A DNA stretch of 64,000 nucleotides from NCBI GenBank assembly GCA_949358305.1, contig OX442317.1:620001-684000 (forward strand). The letters are read 5' to 3'. This document shows positions 9,201 to 18,345 of the stretch, one piece after another (the first letter of the stretch is position 1; every line of letters starts with the position of its first letter). Under the pieces are notes generated by a model, which searched no databases, was not told where the DNA came from, and was given only the letters and a program-made list of their open reading frames with translations. The position numbers and the translations under genes were made by a program. This DNA comes from Strigamia acuminata. Lineage: Eukaryota > Arthropoda > Chilopoda > Geophilomorpha > Linotaeniidae.

Positions 9201-10640
9201 CAACGAGACGTTTATAAGGAGGTTCCGAGACCCCCTGACAAGACTGTGCTCGGTTGCAAATGGATTTTTAAGTTCAAAAGTGACATTACCGGAAAGATTA
9301 CCCGATATCGTGCTCGACTGGTCGCCCAAGGATTTCGGCAGACAATGGGCGTTGACTACGATGAAGTTTTTAGTCCCGTAGTCAATTTTGTCCTAATCCG
9401 TTTCTTCTTTTGTCTGCTGGTTATTCTCCTCGGATGGAGGGACACGCACCTCGACGTGAAATGTGCCTACCTCTACGGCGACCTTGACCACGAGATTTAT
9501 ATGCGGATTCCCGCTGGTGCCACATGTTCCTCGCCCGACAACGTATGGTTGTTGACCAAGTCGCTTTACGGTCTTCACCAGTCGGGGCGCATGTGGTACC
9601 AGAAACTTAATGAAACATTGACAGAACTTGGATTTCAAAAGTTTCCAGCATGTAATTGTGTGTACGCCTACGGACATTCGGCCATTATGCTGGTATACGT
9701 CGACGATATTGTTTTATTTTATGCTTCGGAAAACATCAGGGATCGAATACTCAAGCTGATCACGAGTAAATTCGACATCGTCGACCTGGGGCCAATCACC
9801 AAACTGCTGGGAGTCGAGTTCGAGCGTCGTGACGGGAAAGTCTTTATGACTCAACGCAATTACATTGACAAACTCCTCAAAAAGTTTAATGTTTCATCTG
9901 ACGCGCTCATCAAGGTGCCAGTCACACCTGGGACCACGTTAGTCAAGGGACCGCTCACCGACCTTCCGGATTTTCCGTATCGATCACTCGTCGGATCTTT
10001 ATTGTTCCTGGCTTCACGTACTCGCCCCGACATTTTGTACTCGGTGATCGCATTATCGCAGTACAACAACTGCTACACCGAGAGCCATATCAAGTGTTTG
10101 CTGCAGGTCCTTCGTTACGTCGCGAACACGAGCGAGTACGCCATCGAACTTTCGAAATGCGATTCGAGTCAACTGTGGGGTTGCACAGACGCCTCTTGGG
10201 CCTCCGACATCGCTACATCGAGATCATTCGGCGGATACATTGTTTACATCGGAAGTGTGCCCATTGGCTGGAGCTGCAAGAAGCAGACCAGCGTCGCTTG
10301 CTCCACAATGGAAGCCGAATTTGTGGCACTTGTCGAAATCGTCAAAGAACTCTATTGGCTCGACAGTATTTATCAAGTGTTTCCACCTTTACGTCGGTTA
10401 TCGAAACCGATCATATTTTCCGATGCCCTCGCCTCGATTCAGTTCACGAACAACGACATCGAGAACTCGAAAACGAAACATATTCGAGTGAAGTTTCACT
10501 GGCTTCGTGAGTGGCACATTGCCGGATGTTTCGAACTCCGCAAAATTCCGGGTGAGATAAATGTATCCGACATTTTCACCAAGTGGCTCAGTTCAGAGCG
10601 TCTTCGAAATTTATTATCTCGGATTTTCGTCTCGAAGTAA
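6201..10640 (+). CDS. Ty1/copia Pol polyprotein (zinc knuckle-PR-IN-RT-RNase H), 1479 aa
   Basis: This is the single open frame of the element. Domains in order: a CCHC zinc knuckle CFNCGFFGHYANKC (about residues 73-86); an aspartic protease with DCGATDH at 161-167, where the usual DSG/DTG is DCG; an integrase HHCC region (WHGRLGH..CNTC, about 399-437); a DD35E catalytic core with Asp465, Asp528 and Glu564 (HMDVWGP, RTDRGGEF, NGVAERLNR); a reverse transcriptase with the YVDDI box (aspartates 1168-1169); and RNase H with TDASWASD (Asp1330) and STMEAEF (Glu1371). The order IN before RT defines Ty1/copia. No stop or frameshift interrupts it. The start is uncertain: ATG at 6201, or ATG at 6297 closer to the zinc knuckle. 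The Gag capsid domain normally found upstream of the knuckle is absent, so mobilisation would need Gag supplied by another copy. Confidence 0.93.
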   Translation: MLRVKSAPITSLVPRVFMRAHYRHYLRFSSGKMQTARANLNWNRYTKETSAFAMDNRGCNQSRPPRPISQVRCFNCGFFGHYANKCPRPRKQGKEPQPVASQQGRPRSKSKRRQNNSSQQSGGQNRDVSRPRRDAAYLLSAPPVIEAPVVHFLQSHEWIVDCGATDHVSHVKAWFTNFVSVVPFNIELGQGSSRVTGKGDVPVKSLIDGCECTVLLRDVLFAPDFGANLISVSRIDKCGHHIHIHNSELHTYETDIKLSVLRAKQKSGLYFVDGLISPFAAPTNVSSSSVSSSLPTPIPTTLVTKEEDFPALPKSSNKTKKKSADNMTDFRLPVSSNTLLVPSLFPTSPAPIPGSQPQQIRMYSNALASPPPVAKSNAALPPKPVNPSVANVADATGLWHGRLGHLHTKAMRTLAANSQVYGLDPAAVRQELSCNTCRVAKSTRAPHKPISAPSTTKPLELLHMDVWGPSRLPSIGGANFAFTIIDDATRYAWLFPIARKSDVFATFKDFVSRVERIADCRIKTIRTDRGGEFISRDFDRFLADKGIVAQRTNPASPQMNGVAERLNRTMGDYLRSINSETGFSHTLWAELAVTFTYIKNRSPHSKLNDEIPYILWRQRALSVRHFRKIGSKCWVHFTAPGRNKLDPRAWEGFLVGYASGTRGYRVWNPATNTVTESVHVQIDERQNFKRSPFYVPDPDDNAPPMEEPARGHTPSRVTFRDNFPTQPWPRRRHDSDNDSSADSSDEDGIASRAPSVASSAPSFASFAPSLPTADGLIAAADGLAATTDGSVTDADGSVTVADGSDNVTTIAGHGQFTPTVRSTRLPHLRRSMSYPSLPGLDDTAAMSEQGSDFDEDLLDEAAALPVRLPGTPNLAPLRALHCPWSFVGGVSPFSGWRREEHLRKDQVPGRIKVDVYYYPEHGVRLRSHTDIAAYCFAHRIPYDESVFFFGNLEHHMPYAPPSPPRVHMCFREPATYAEAVKLPEAPKWTEAIDEELSTFKQRDVYKEVPRPPDKTVLGCKWIFKFKSDITGKITRYRARLVAQGFRQTMGVDYDEVFSPVVNFVLIRFFFCLLVILLGWRDTHLDVKCAYLYGDLDHEIYMRIPAGATCSSPDNVWLLTKSLYGLHQSGRMWYQKLNETLTELGFQKFPACNCVYAYGHSAIMLVYVDDIVLFYASENIRDRILKLITSKFDIVDLGPITKLLGVEFERRDGKVFMTQRNYIDKLLKKFNVSSDALIKVPVTPGTTLVKGPLTDLPDFPYRSLVGSLLFLASRTRPDILYSVIALSQYNNCYTESHIKCLLQVLRYVANTSEYAIELSKCDSSQLWGCTDASWASDIATSRSFGGYIVYIGSVPIGWSCKKQTSVACSTMEAEFVALVEIVKELYWLDSIYQVFPPLRRLSKPIIFSDALASIQFTNNDIENSKTKHIRVKFHWLREWHIAGCFELRKIPGEINVSDIFTKWLSSERLRNLLSRIFVSK

Positions 10641-10677
10641 CTTTTTTTCGATTGTTTAGCACCGACATTTTACATCG

Positions 10678-10688
10678 AAGGAGGGAAT
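10678..10688 (+). promoter_or_regulatory. polypurine tract
   Basis: AAGGAGGGAAT lies immediately before the 3' LTR, the normal plus-strand priming site. Confidence 0.8.
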
Positions 10689-11241
10689 TGTTAGACTTTG
10701 GAACCACTTTTGAGTTATTTAAATCGTTTTTCGATGTGAAATGACTTTGAAATGTTTATTTTATTATCCATCGGTTATCTTTTCTTATTCGGGGTAATTT
10801 AGTATTGTTTCTTATGTTTTTCCTTAGTTTCTATGTAAAGGGAATGCATGATGCCTTTTAGATGTGTCTTATCCATCTGGCATCATGCATCCTCTATTCT
10901 GTGTGTATTTCTACTTATTGTTTCTATTTTCGGCCACCAGATGTCTCTGGCACATTACAAATGGCCGCTCACACGGGTAGTGTGTTTCCTTGTGTTTGTC
11001 CAGTGATTCTGGACCCATTATGTAAGTTTTCTCTTAATAAATGTTATATTTTTGGTTAACTATTGTATTTAGTTCGGCACTACACGTTTCTATAAGTGTA
11101 GTGCACGCGAATTTGATCGTAAGTCCGCTCAAACTCGCGTACGCGCATCACGCGCATTTGTCCGCACTTAGAAGTGCGTTTGACTCAGTTTTACGCTTCC
11201 TATCGCCTATTTCGGCGATATTTTTGCGCCACACAGCTACA
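10689..11241 (+). mobile_element. copia 3' LTR (553 bp)
   Basis: Same sequence and length as the 5' LTR, from TGTTAG to GCTACA, followed by the CGATC target duplication at 11242-11246. Confidence 0.93.
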
Positions 11242-11350
11242 CGATCCGCAATTAAAATGGCGGCCGGATGGTTTGCTCCAATCCGCATCCGCATCCGATC
11301 CGATCCGATCCGCGGATATGCGGATCAGATCCGATCCGCGTACAAGCTTA

Positions 11351-11358
11351 TTCATAAC
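11351..11358. repeat. 8-bp target-site duplication, right (hAT-like element)
   Basis: TTCATAAC, identical to 4008-4015. Confidence 0.8.
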
Positions 11359-12579
11359 GGATGTTTTCTTTTTTTTCTTGTTGAGTACACGGCACGATTG
11401 TTTTCCTTGTAGATAGGAATCCAGGTTGATGATTCCTCAAAATAAAATAATTTTTCTAATTTGTCATTAACATATTCTTTGCTAATGTTAGATGACTGGA
11501 AATTTGCATTTTTTCTTTATTATATGGGTCAAGTTTTATTTGTACTAATTGTTTCAGAATTTCATAGTGGGGTGAATAATTTTCTTCCCCCTTTTTTCCT
11601 TTTTCGTTTCGTTCGGTTTTTTATTCGAAATCTGAAGGTGCAGCTTGAGCCAGTTTCAGCGTAGGAGATGGAGCTCTCTCTCAATTGGTTAGAGAGCTCA
11701 AGTACCGGCTGATCGTGTTTGTTTTGTTTATTTAATTTTAATTTTTTAATTTATTGATTTGATTAATTCATTTGCAGGGACATTGAAGGAGCGCGTTCGA
11801 CACAGGGTAATGACGACGGTCCAATGACGATGAGAACGATGGAAAAAGCTGTTGGAAACATTTCTCCAAGCCTGAATCGGACATGGAACGATCACTGGCT
11901 CTGCCGAGCAGAAGGGAAGGGACGAACATGAGACATCGCCGGCTGAAGCGAGAGAACGTGCCGACGAGCCCCCAAGGACGTGGAACCCGCAAAACCGCAA
12001 GAAAACTCGCAGACGTCTATTTCGTGCACTAGGTCACCGATGGTGATGCGCAATGCAGTGAAGCCGTCAAAGAAAACAGGTGGACGTCGGTTTGCGAGTT
12101 GTGTCATTTAGTTATTTAAATTTATTTTTAAAGTATTTTTAAATTTTAAGCATTTAGTCGTGGCGACAGGAAGTAAAGTGAAGGTGAGCGTTCCGAAGTA
12201 TACGTCGCTTCACGAGAGACATCATTTCATTCGCGTTGACTGCGATGCAAATGGACGAGGACGTGTGGGAGGAAGTTGAAGATTTCCGGAAAGGATTGTC
12301 TAAAATGTAGGGAAGTTAGGACTTAACTATTACTAGATTAGAATTACTATTTAAATTTATTTGCTAGTGAGATGAGTACAAGTGGATGTCCGCTGATTTT
12401 GATCCCACCGCACCGTAACACAGCGGAAAATGACGAAAACCTTTTGCATCGAGGCAAAAGAAGTGGATGAACAAGGTCGATATAAATGCAGATAAGTGAA
12501 ATTTGGAACACATAATTTATCGTAATTTATATATAGCTTGGCCAATACGAGTGAGAACCTCAGCTTGTTTCAGCACGTT
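11359..12579. other. unassigned stretch
   Basis: No exon could be supported. The GC-richer part at 11780-12300 has short open frames on both strands with no recognisable domain. A WEEVEDFRKGL-like frame ends near 12300; it could be a remnant of an older mobile element, but nothing confirms this. Confidence 0.4.
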
Positions 12580-12990
12580 CGTGTATTTCATGAGGAACGA
12601 AAAAACAACTGAAAAATGAAGCAAAATAAAGAAGAACGAAGTAGAAGCCGAACGAGGAAGAAGAACGAAGTAGAAGCCGAACGAGGAAGAAGAACGAAGT
12701 AGAAGACGAACATAGTAGAAGAACGAAGTAAAGGACGAATGAAGAAATACAAAGAAATATGAAGAATGAAGTAAAGGACGAATGAAGAAATACAAAGAAA
12801 TATGAAGAACGAAGAAAAATGAAAAAAAGAAAAGAAGAATGAAGAAAAGGAAAGAAGAATGATGAAAAGGAAAGAAGAATGAAGAAGAGAAAAGAAAAAC
12901 GAAGAAAAATGAAGAAAAGAAAATAAAAACGAAGAAAAAGAAAGAAAGAATGCAGAACGAAGAAGAGACATTGTTTTTTGAAGTGCGCAT
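12580..12990. repeat. GAA-rich composite minisatellite
   Basis: Purine-rich repeats of AGAAGAACGAAGTAGAAGCC type (about 30 bp, three copies near 12630-12720) merge into longer units containing AAGAAATACAAAGAAATATG (two copies near 12740-12810) and then GAAGAATGAAGAAAAG units. Long Phe/Ser-rich minus-strand frames here are artefacts of the repeat. Confidence 0.8.
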
Positions 12991-13124
12991 AATTGCAGGG
13001 GCCCCGCTCATGAGAAACACCGTCCAAATACAATATAAATACAATACAACACAAACAAAACACAACAAACAAAACACAAACAAAATACGGTACCAATAAT
13101 ACACAAACAAAACAAACAAAAACC

Positions 13125-13327
13125 GTTGTTGGCGCTGGTTTCTAATTTCGGTGGCGGCCGCGTGGCGGCGCTGGTTTCCATTTCCGGTATCGGCGCAGGT
13201 TGCCATTTCCGGTGTCGGCGCTGGTTTCCATTTTCGGCGCTGGTTTCCATTTCCGGCGCTGGTTTCCATTTCCGGCGCTGGTTTTCATTTCCGGCGCTGG
13301 TTTCCATTTCCGGCGCTGGTTTCCATT
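13125..13327. repeat. 19-bp GC-rich minisatellite
   Basis: Tandem copies of GGCGCTGGTTTCCATTTCC occur, with variant copies (GGTATC, GGTGTC insertions) at the left end. The 19-bp period shifts frame each copy, which explains the 19-residue periodicity of the open frames on both strands. Confidence 0.9.
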
Positions 13328-13418
13328 GTGACGGAGAATTGGCGAATGGTTGGAAATTTAAATTGAGAATGAAAGAGGGAAATAGGACTAATTATTATTT
13401 ATTCTTATTGTTTTGCAG

Positions 13419-13775
13419 ACATTGCTTTTTGACTTTGACTGTTGGACCTGGTGGTTCAAATTTCCTCAAATTTCCTGAACAATCCGAAGATGCGTGTTTT
13501 GATAATTGTGAGTACGCGTCATTCATCTGAAATTGCGAGTGCCCGGCTGGTCACGAATTAACGCAAGATGGACAATCCTGTAAAGGTTATGAAATTTTAA
13601 ATCTAAATAATAATAATAATAATTATTTACAAATTAAAATAAATGTGTGTTAATTGCAGATATTGACGAATGTTCGACCACGAGCGGCATTTGCATCTGA
13701 AGAACATGATGGGCACCTATCAATGCACGTGTAACGACGGATATACTCAAGCTGTTTAGAAATCGAGTTGCGAAG
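13419..13775 (+). pseudogene. decayed EGF exons (two), fibrillin/LRP type
   Basis: Exon a (13419-13585, acceptor TTTTGCAG, donor AAAG|GTTATG) reads DACFDNCEYASFI, then TGA, then NCECPAGHELTQDGQSC: an EGF module with an in-frame stop. Exon b (13660-13775, acceptor AATTGCAG, donor GAAG|GTAACG) begins DIDECSTTSGICI, hits TGA, continues in another frame as NMMGTYQCTCNDGYTQAV, and then has a TAG before KSSC. Splice sites are preserved but coding is lost. DIDEC marks calcium-binding EGF modules of extracellular proteins such as fibrillins and LRPs. Confidence 0.7.
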
Positions 13776-13849
13776 GTAACGAAGAATATTTGGTAGATAA
13801 ACGGAACGAAATTATTATATTTTAATTTTTTAATATTTTAATTTTTTCT

Positions 13850-14030
13850 TTTAAATTTTTTGCATTTTTTAATTTTACTTTTGCATTTTTTTAATTTTTT
13901 CTCTTGCATTTTTAAATTTTTTCTTTTGCATTTTTAAATTTTTTCTTTTGCATTTTTAAATTTTTTCTTTTGCATTTTTTAATTTTTTAATTTTTTCGTT
14001 TGTTTTTTTAATTTTTTCTTTTGTAATTTT
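13850..14030. repeat. T-rich 22-bp tandem repeat in intron
   Basis: Repeated units of the TTTTGCATTTTTAAATTTTT type, several copies, lie just before the next EGF exon acceptor. Confidence 0.75.
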
Positions 14031-14037
14031 TATTCAG

Positions 14038-14184
14038 ATATCGATGAATGTGCGCGAAACAACGCCGGGTGCACCGTTTTGTGCGTCAATGTTCCGGGGC
14101 TGCAAAGACGGATACATGTTGCTCGAGGATGGCAGAAGCTGCGGAGATGTGAACGAGTGCGTTATTAATCCGAAAGTTGCATCG
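14038..14184 (+). pseudogene. decayed calcium-binding EGF exon with frameshift
   Basis: After an acceptor (TTATTCAG) the exon reads DIDECARNNAGCTVLCVNVPG, then continues in a different frame as CKDGYMLLEDGRSCGDVNEC. The two halves together have the spacing of an EGF module, but one or two bases have been gained or lost near 14098. A possible donor (ATCG|GTAAAA) follows. Confidence 0.65.
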
Positions 14185-14251
14185 GTAAAATCAAACCAAA
14201 AGAAATTAAATGAAACTTTTTTTAATAAAATAATTTTTTTTTTAAATTTAG

Positions 14252-14394
14252 ATATCAATGAGTGCGAATTAAATACAAATTTGTGTTTGAGCGGCATTTG
14301 TGAAAACACCATCAGCTCGTTCAAATGTAAATGCGAAGAGGGTTGTGCAGCGAAAACACCCGATTGTAGTTTAATCAATTGTAATTTGAAATAG
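14252..14394 (+). CDS. calcium-binding EGF exon, C-terminal, open
   Basis: After an acceptor (AAATTTAG) the exon reads DINECELNTNLCLSGICENT, then SSFKCKCEEGCAAKTPDCS, ending at TAG. Cysteine spacing fits a calcium-binding EGF module with an irregular last loop. It is open, but the three exons before it are broken, so it is probably part of the same dead gene. Confidence 0.55.
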
Positions 14395-14700
14395 CGTAAT
14401 TACAAATAAATAAATAAGTGATGATTAATCATAAACAAAGTCATTTGACATCAAAAGGCGGATTATATTTCGCGAAATGGCCATATTCAAGGCAGTGAAC
14501 AAATGAACAAGTATCGGAAATAAGTAGTGATTCAACAGCAGTCCATGAGTGATGTCACAGGACCGAGTTCAGCTGCACAACTTCTTACGCAAGGAGTAGG
14601 TAATTTTATTTATTCTACGTAATTTCTTTAATAAATAGGATTCCATCAGCGATTTTTTGCTGGGAAACCGATTTTATTAATTGATTGTTTTGTTTGCAGT
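14395..14700. other. spacer, nothing assigned
   Basis: A short frame MSDVTGPSSAAQLLTQGV ends at a donor-like GTAATT near 14600 and could be a small exon. Nothing else is visible. Confidence 0.3.
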
Positions 14701-15425
14701 CACGTTCGGGACGACGGTGCTACAATTGACAGGTGTGCCAGAAGAGAACGCAACTCACAAAGTACATACTCAATTTTTCTTGTATTTCTTTGTATTAAAT
14801 ATTTTTTTGCTTTAAAAACTTTCTTGGAACAATTACAGTTTACCGGCCACCTCTCAGCATTTTTATGCACGTGCTTTTTCTTTTCTACGGGCAGATTTCT
14901 TCTGATGGAGCGAGTGGAGTCCGACGACGGGCGCGTTTACCGCTGTGTGGTGAAGGACAGGCCGAGATCATTCTCAGACTTTAAAGTAAGTTTATTTTAG
15001 AAAAAAATTAAATTTGTAAAAGCACAAAACGGAAAACTGACTTAAATTTGCACACATTGGAAGCTGTTATAATTTTAATTAAAATTGCTAGTACACAGTT
15101 CACTAACTTGTAAGAAATGATATTTTATTTGTGCAATGGCAACGAGATTGTAATTTTTAAGCTCGACAGATGAAAGAACGAGAAAAAAACCATCGTCGGG
15201 ATGTTGAATAACGAATTAATAGTGCGCAAAACTGCTTAGAATTAATAATAAACAAATACGGAGTAATTTCTTTGCTGTTTGGCGAATGAAATCTGAGCTT
15301 ATTGTTTTCCATTTCATATAGTGACTTTAACGGTGATCAGATTGTAGATGTAGGAGGCAAACCAATGACGTTTACGTGTTCTTCGTGGCTCATCCAGTGG
15401 GCAGATTGAGTCACTTGGATGCACA
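14701..15425 (+). pseudogene. fragments of an Ig-domain receptor-like gene
   Basis: Three exon-like pieces are present. At 14701-14762, after TTTGCAG, the frame reads TFGTTVLQLTGVPEENATHK. At 14895-14985, between CGGGCAG and a GTAAGT donor, it reads LLMERVESDDGRVYRCVVKD, like the end of an Ig domain (D-x-G-x-Y-x-C). At about 15335-15425 VDVGGKPMTFTCSS, W, a TGA and VTWMHNGQ resemble the start of another Ig domain interrupted by a stop. Fragments further on (EEMYSFGALVTM near 16190) faintly recall a kinase C-lobe. This may be a dead Ig receptor, perhaps a receptor tyrosine kinase, but the evidence is thin. Confidence 0.35.
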
Positions 15426-17767
15426 ACGGACAATCTTTTCTTAATTCTTTTTTTTTTCTTTTTTTTCTTTTTTTTAAACTGCTATCTCCGTTATATTTGG
15501 GCAGCCATTTTGAAAAAGTGACAGTGACGTCACTAGCGGTGGCAAAGCGAAGCTTCATTTTTATTAGTGTCTCGGTCGTGCGAAGACAACAACCTGTCCA
15601 CAAGCCACGCAACGTCTTTTCCCGGTATGTATGTTTCAAATGTCATTGATTAACGGGTGATTTATTTGTCTCTCTAACTCTGACCAACTATTTAAATGCC
15701 TTTTAACGATAGAAAACATTGAGTTAACTGCGTGTTTAGAGTGATAGACGAAGCCAATTTCGACGTTAGTAATGAATTTGCGGAAATCTTTTTCTTATTT
15801 CGAACATTTAGTGTTAAGTGTTTGTTACTTGGACAAAGACAATAATTATATCTTGTGTATTTTAAATTTTTTATTTGTTATTTTGCAGCGATACACTTTA
15901 GGTCCACGAAGAGGGTTGAATGCGGCGGGTGAACTATCCACTACGGATTCGGGTTCCGACGCTTTTGATGAATGGCTGAGGTTTTTTCGTCGAGAAATCT
16001 CTGTAGGCTTATCTTTTGTGCAGTGATTCATGATTCAGTGATTTGTGCAAAACTCGCCCGCTTTCGTATTTGCATGATTTGACGTCGACTGAACTTTGGG
16101 CCTATTCAAAGTAAGTATTTTTTTTTGAATTTAATTTTTTTAAGGATAAATATTTATTAAATTGGGTATTAGTGTGGCATTCAACGAGGAAATGTATTCT
16201 TTTGGTGCGCTAGTTACGATGAGTGTTTACAAATACAACATTCAGAAGTGAAGCCTCAGTACTGTTTAAAGGACATATTGATGAATAATATTAAAAGCAT
16301 TCGGGTAAATAGCAATTTTTTGTAAGGGATTTGCAAGCTTTACTGTATACTCTATTTTCTACATCTCAATGATCAAGATTTGATTTTATCTGACATATTT
16401 CGTTAATTTTATAATGACATTCAATATTGGGGTCAAATTGATTAATTTTCCATACGAATTGACAAGTTTGCATAATGAATTAACGAGCTTTGCATAATGA
16501 ATTGAATATTGCATATGAATTCAGGAATTTTCTCCTAAATAAGTTTGAATAAGACTAGTTTAAATTTTCCGATTATAGATGAACTGAAATTTGTTTTTTT
16601 TACTTTTTAGGATTTTTATTCATATTTACCCAACTCTACAATTAGTACAGGAATTTGCATGTTCACCATCGGCGTGTTCAGTTGGAGAAATAATCAGTTT
16701 GTTACATTCTTGTAAGTGTACTTTAAATACATTTTGAATACATTTTGCTTCAACTTGAATTGTGCTGTAGATCTAAACCAGACTGCGAAAGTTATCTCCG
16801 TACGTTGCCAAAACGCTTCGCTGCAACATTTGGATTCCTGCCGTAGTAATGATGTAAGACATTTTAAAAAATATCTTTTTTTATTTTTATTTTATCAATG
16901 CTGTCATACAGATACTATTTACAATCGTGGCCATTCAGGAATCTTCTTGGAAGTAGTGCCTTGGTTTCGTGTTTATACTGAAGTTTTAACTGAAGAAGGT
17001 GAAGCCGCACCAAAGAACTTTCAACAAAGTAAGTTGGAAATACGAGAGACTTTATGGTTCGAAGAGGGTGCCAGACATCATTTTTATGTTTGTAGTTTGT
17101 GCATCAGGATTGGTTTGCGTACATTCTCTACTTTGGTCAAGAGTTGGAGTGAGTGGGCACAATGAAGCTTCGTTCAGTAGTTTTTAATTCGACAAATTTC
17201 TCTCGTGGACAGATAACATGAATAATTAAGAGAAATTGAAAGAAAGTTTAGATATCTCAGATCATTTTAAATGGGAACGTTGCTGCGGTTACTCTCTGCT
17301 ACGTGAGGTAATGAATTGAAGCGTGTTGTATGTTGTTTCTATCTTAAGTGGTATCTCTTTATTTAGCGGTTTACTGGTCGCTTCGAGAGAGTTATCAGAA
17401 CGGAATATAGTTGGGGTGCACACTACTTTCATCGATATTGAACTTAATTTTAAGTTTACTTTTAATTATTTTATATTGTAGAGTCACTCGTGTTTATGCA
17501 ATTGTTGCTGGTTTTTTATATCTTGGGTCTGGACCACGTTGACTCGAAGTTGTAGACACGTCTGAATTTCGCAAAGAGAATTGGTGGCTTAATCTCACAC
17601 ATTCAAACTTGTACTAAATTTGATTAAAATGTATTTTCGTTTTAGTGTCAACCACATTGCTGGTTTCTAACTGTAGATTTGTTACTCGTCGTTTCTTCTC
17701 ACTCTTTTCATATCTTTCCTCTCACTCGTTTCTTTTCTCTTCTCTCATTCGTTTCGTTTCTCTCTCT
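15426..17767. other. AT-rich stretch with short unassigned frames
   Basis: Exon-like frames exist at 15890-16024 (after TTTTGCAG), 16770-16855 and 16910-17165, but none shows a domain that I can name with confidence. The end (17690-17767) is a TTCTCACTCGTTTC-type pyrimidine repeat of the same family as the satellite inside the long inverted repeat. Confidence 0.35.
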
Positions 17768-18125
17768 CTTATCACAAACATTTTCGGTTAAAAAACATTT
17801 TTTTTCTCTTTTCCAAATTTCATCCCAAAAAAAAAGATAATTAAAAAAATTCTACAAACATCGAAAAATTCGCCATTATTACATATTACACTTCTCAGTG
17901 TAATATCGCTGTTTGTGATATTGGTGAGGAAATCAAATATATAATTTCACATTTATAACATTTAATAAATAAATTTAACCGTGTGTTTTGCTCCCCGACC
18001 CGTTCGTAATAGCGAGGTTTAACTTGTACGTAACAACTGAACATTGGGATACAAAAAATATTTTGAGAATCTAGGGATTGCGAAAAGGTTAACAACCACT
18101 GCGTTAAACAAACGGATAAACTACC

Positions 18126-18253
18126 GGTGAGCCAGAGAGACCTGATGATTTTGAAAGTGTAATTACTCGAACTAATTAATGGTTTTAGTTTCCAACAATA
18201 ATTTAATTGGTTAGAGAATCATTTTCAAACCGTCAGGTCTCTATGGCTCATCC
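18126..18253. repeat. foldback element in left arm
   Basis: TGAGCCAGAGAGACCTGATG at the left is mirrored by GTCAGGTCTCTATGGCTCAT at the right, making a hairpin of about 130 bp with further partial pairing inside. The mirror copy is at 29081-29219. Confidence 0.65.
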
Positions 18254-18345
18254 CGTACAAACGACGGTAACGAATATTCATATTTTCTGTCTATCTAATG
18301 AGCACTTTTTCTTTTCTCTTTGACAGCAGATATTTTCCATTTGAG

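Larger units (their letters stand above)
4016..11350. mobile_element. non-autonomous hAT-like DNA element, split by a copia retrotransposon
   Basis: The ends are inverted: TAAGCTTGTACGCGGATCGG at 4016 and its complement ending CCGATCCGCGTACAAGCTTA at 11350. They are flanked by the 8-bp duplication TTCATAAC. Subterminal regions are packed with GCGGAT/ATCCGATCCG motifs on both sides (4022-4200, 4670-4760 and 11247-11345), as in hAT elements whose transposase binds repeated subterminal sites. Without the copia insertion the element is about 850 bp and has no transposase frame; the longest internal frame noted (from the ATG at 4524) is 37 codons. Class assignment rests on TSD length and end structure and is an inference. 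Confidence 0.75.

Noticed and set aside
11746-12107. Overlapping minus-strand ORFs in a GC-richer patch
   Set aside because: No domain, no splice context; possibly old transposon debris but unsupported.
12517-13307. Phe/Ser-rich minus-strand ORFs up to 250 codons
   Set aside because: Products of the GAA-rich and 19-bp minisatellites.
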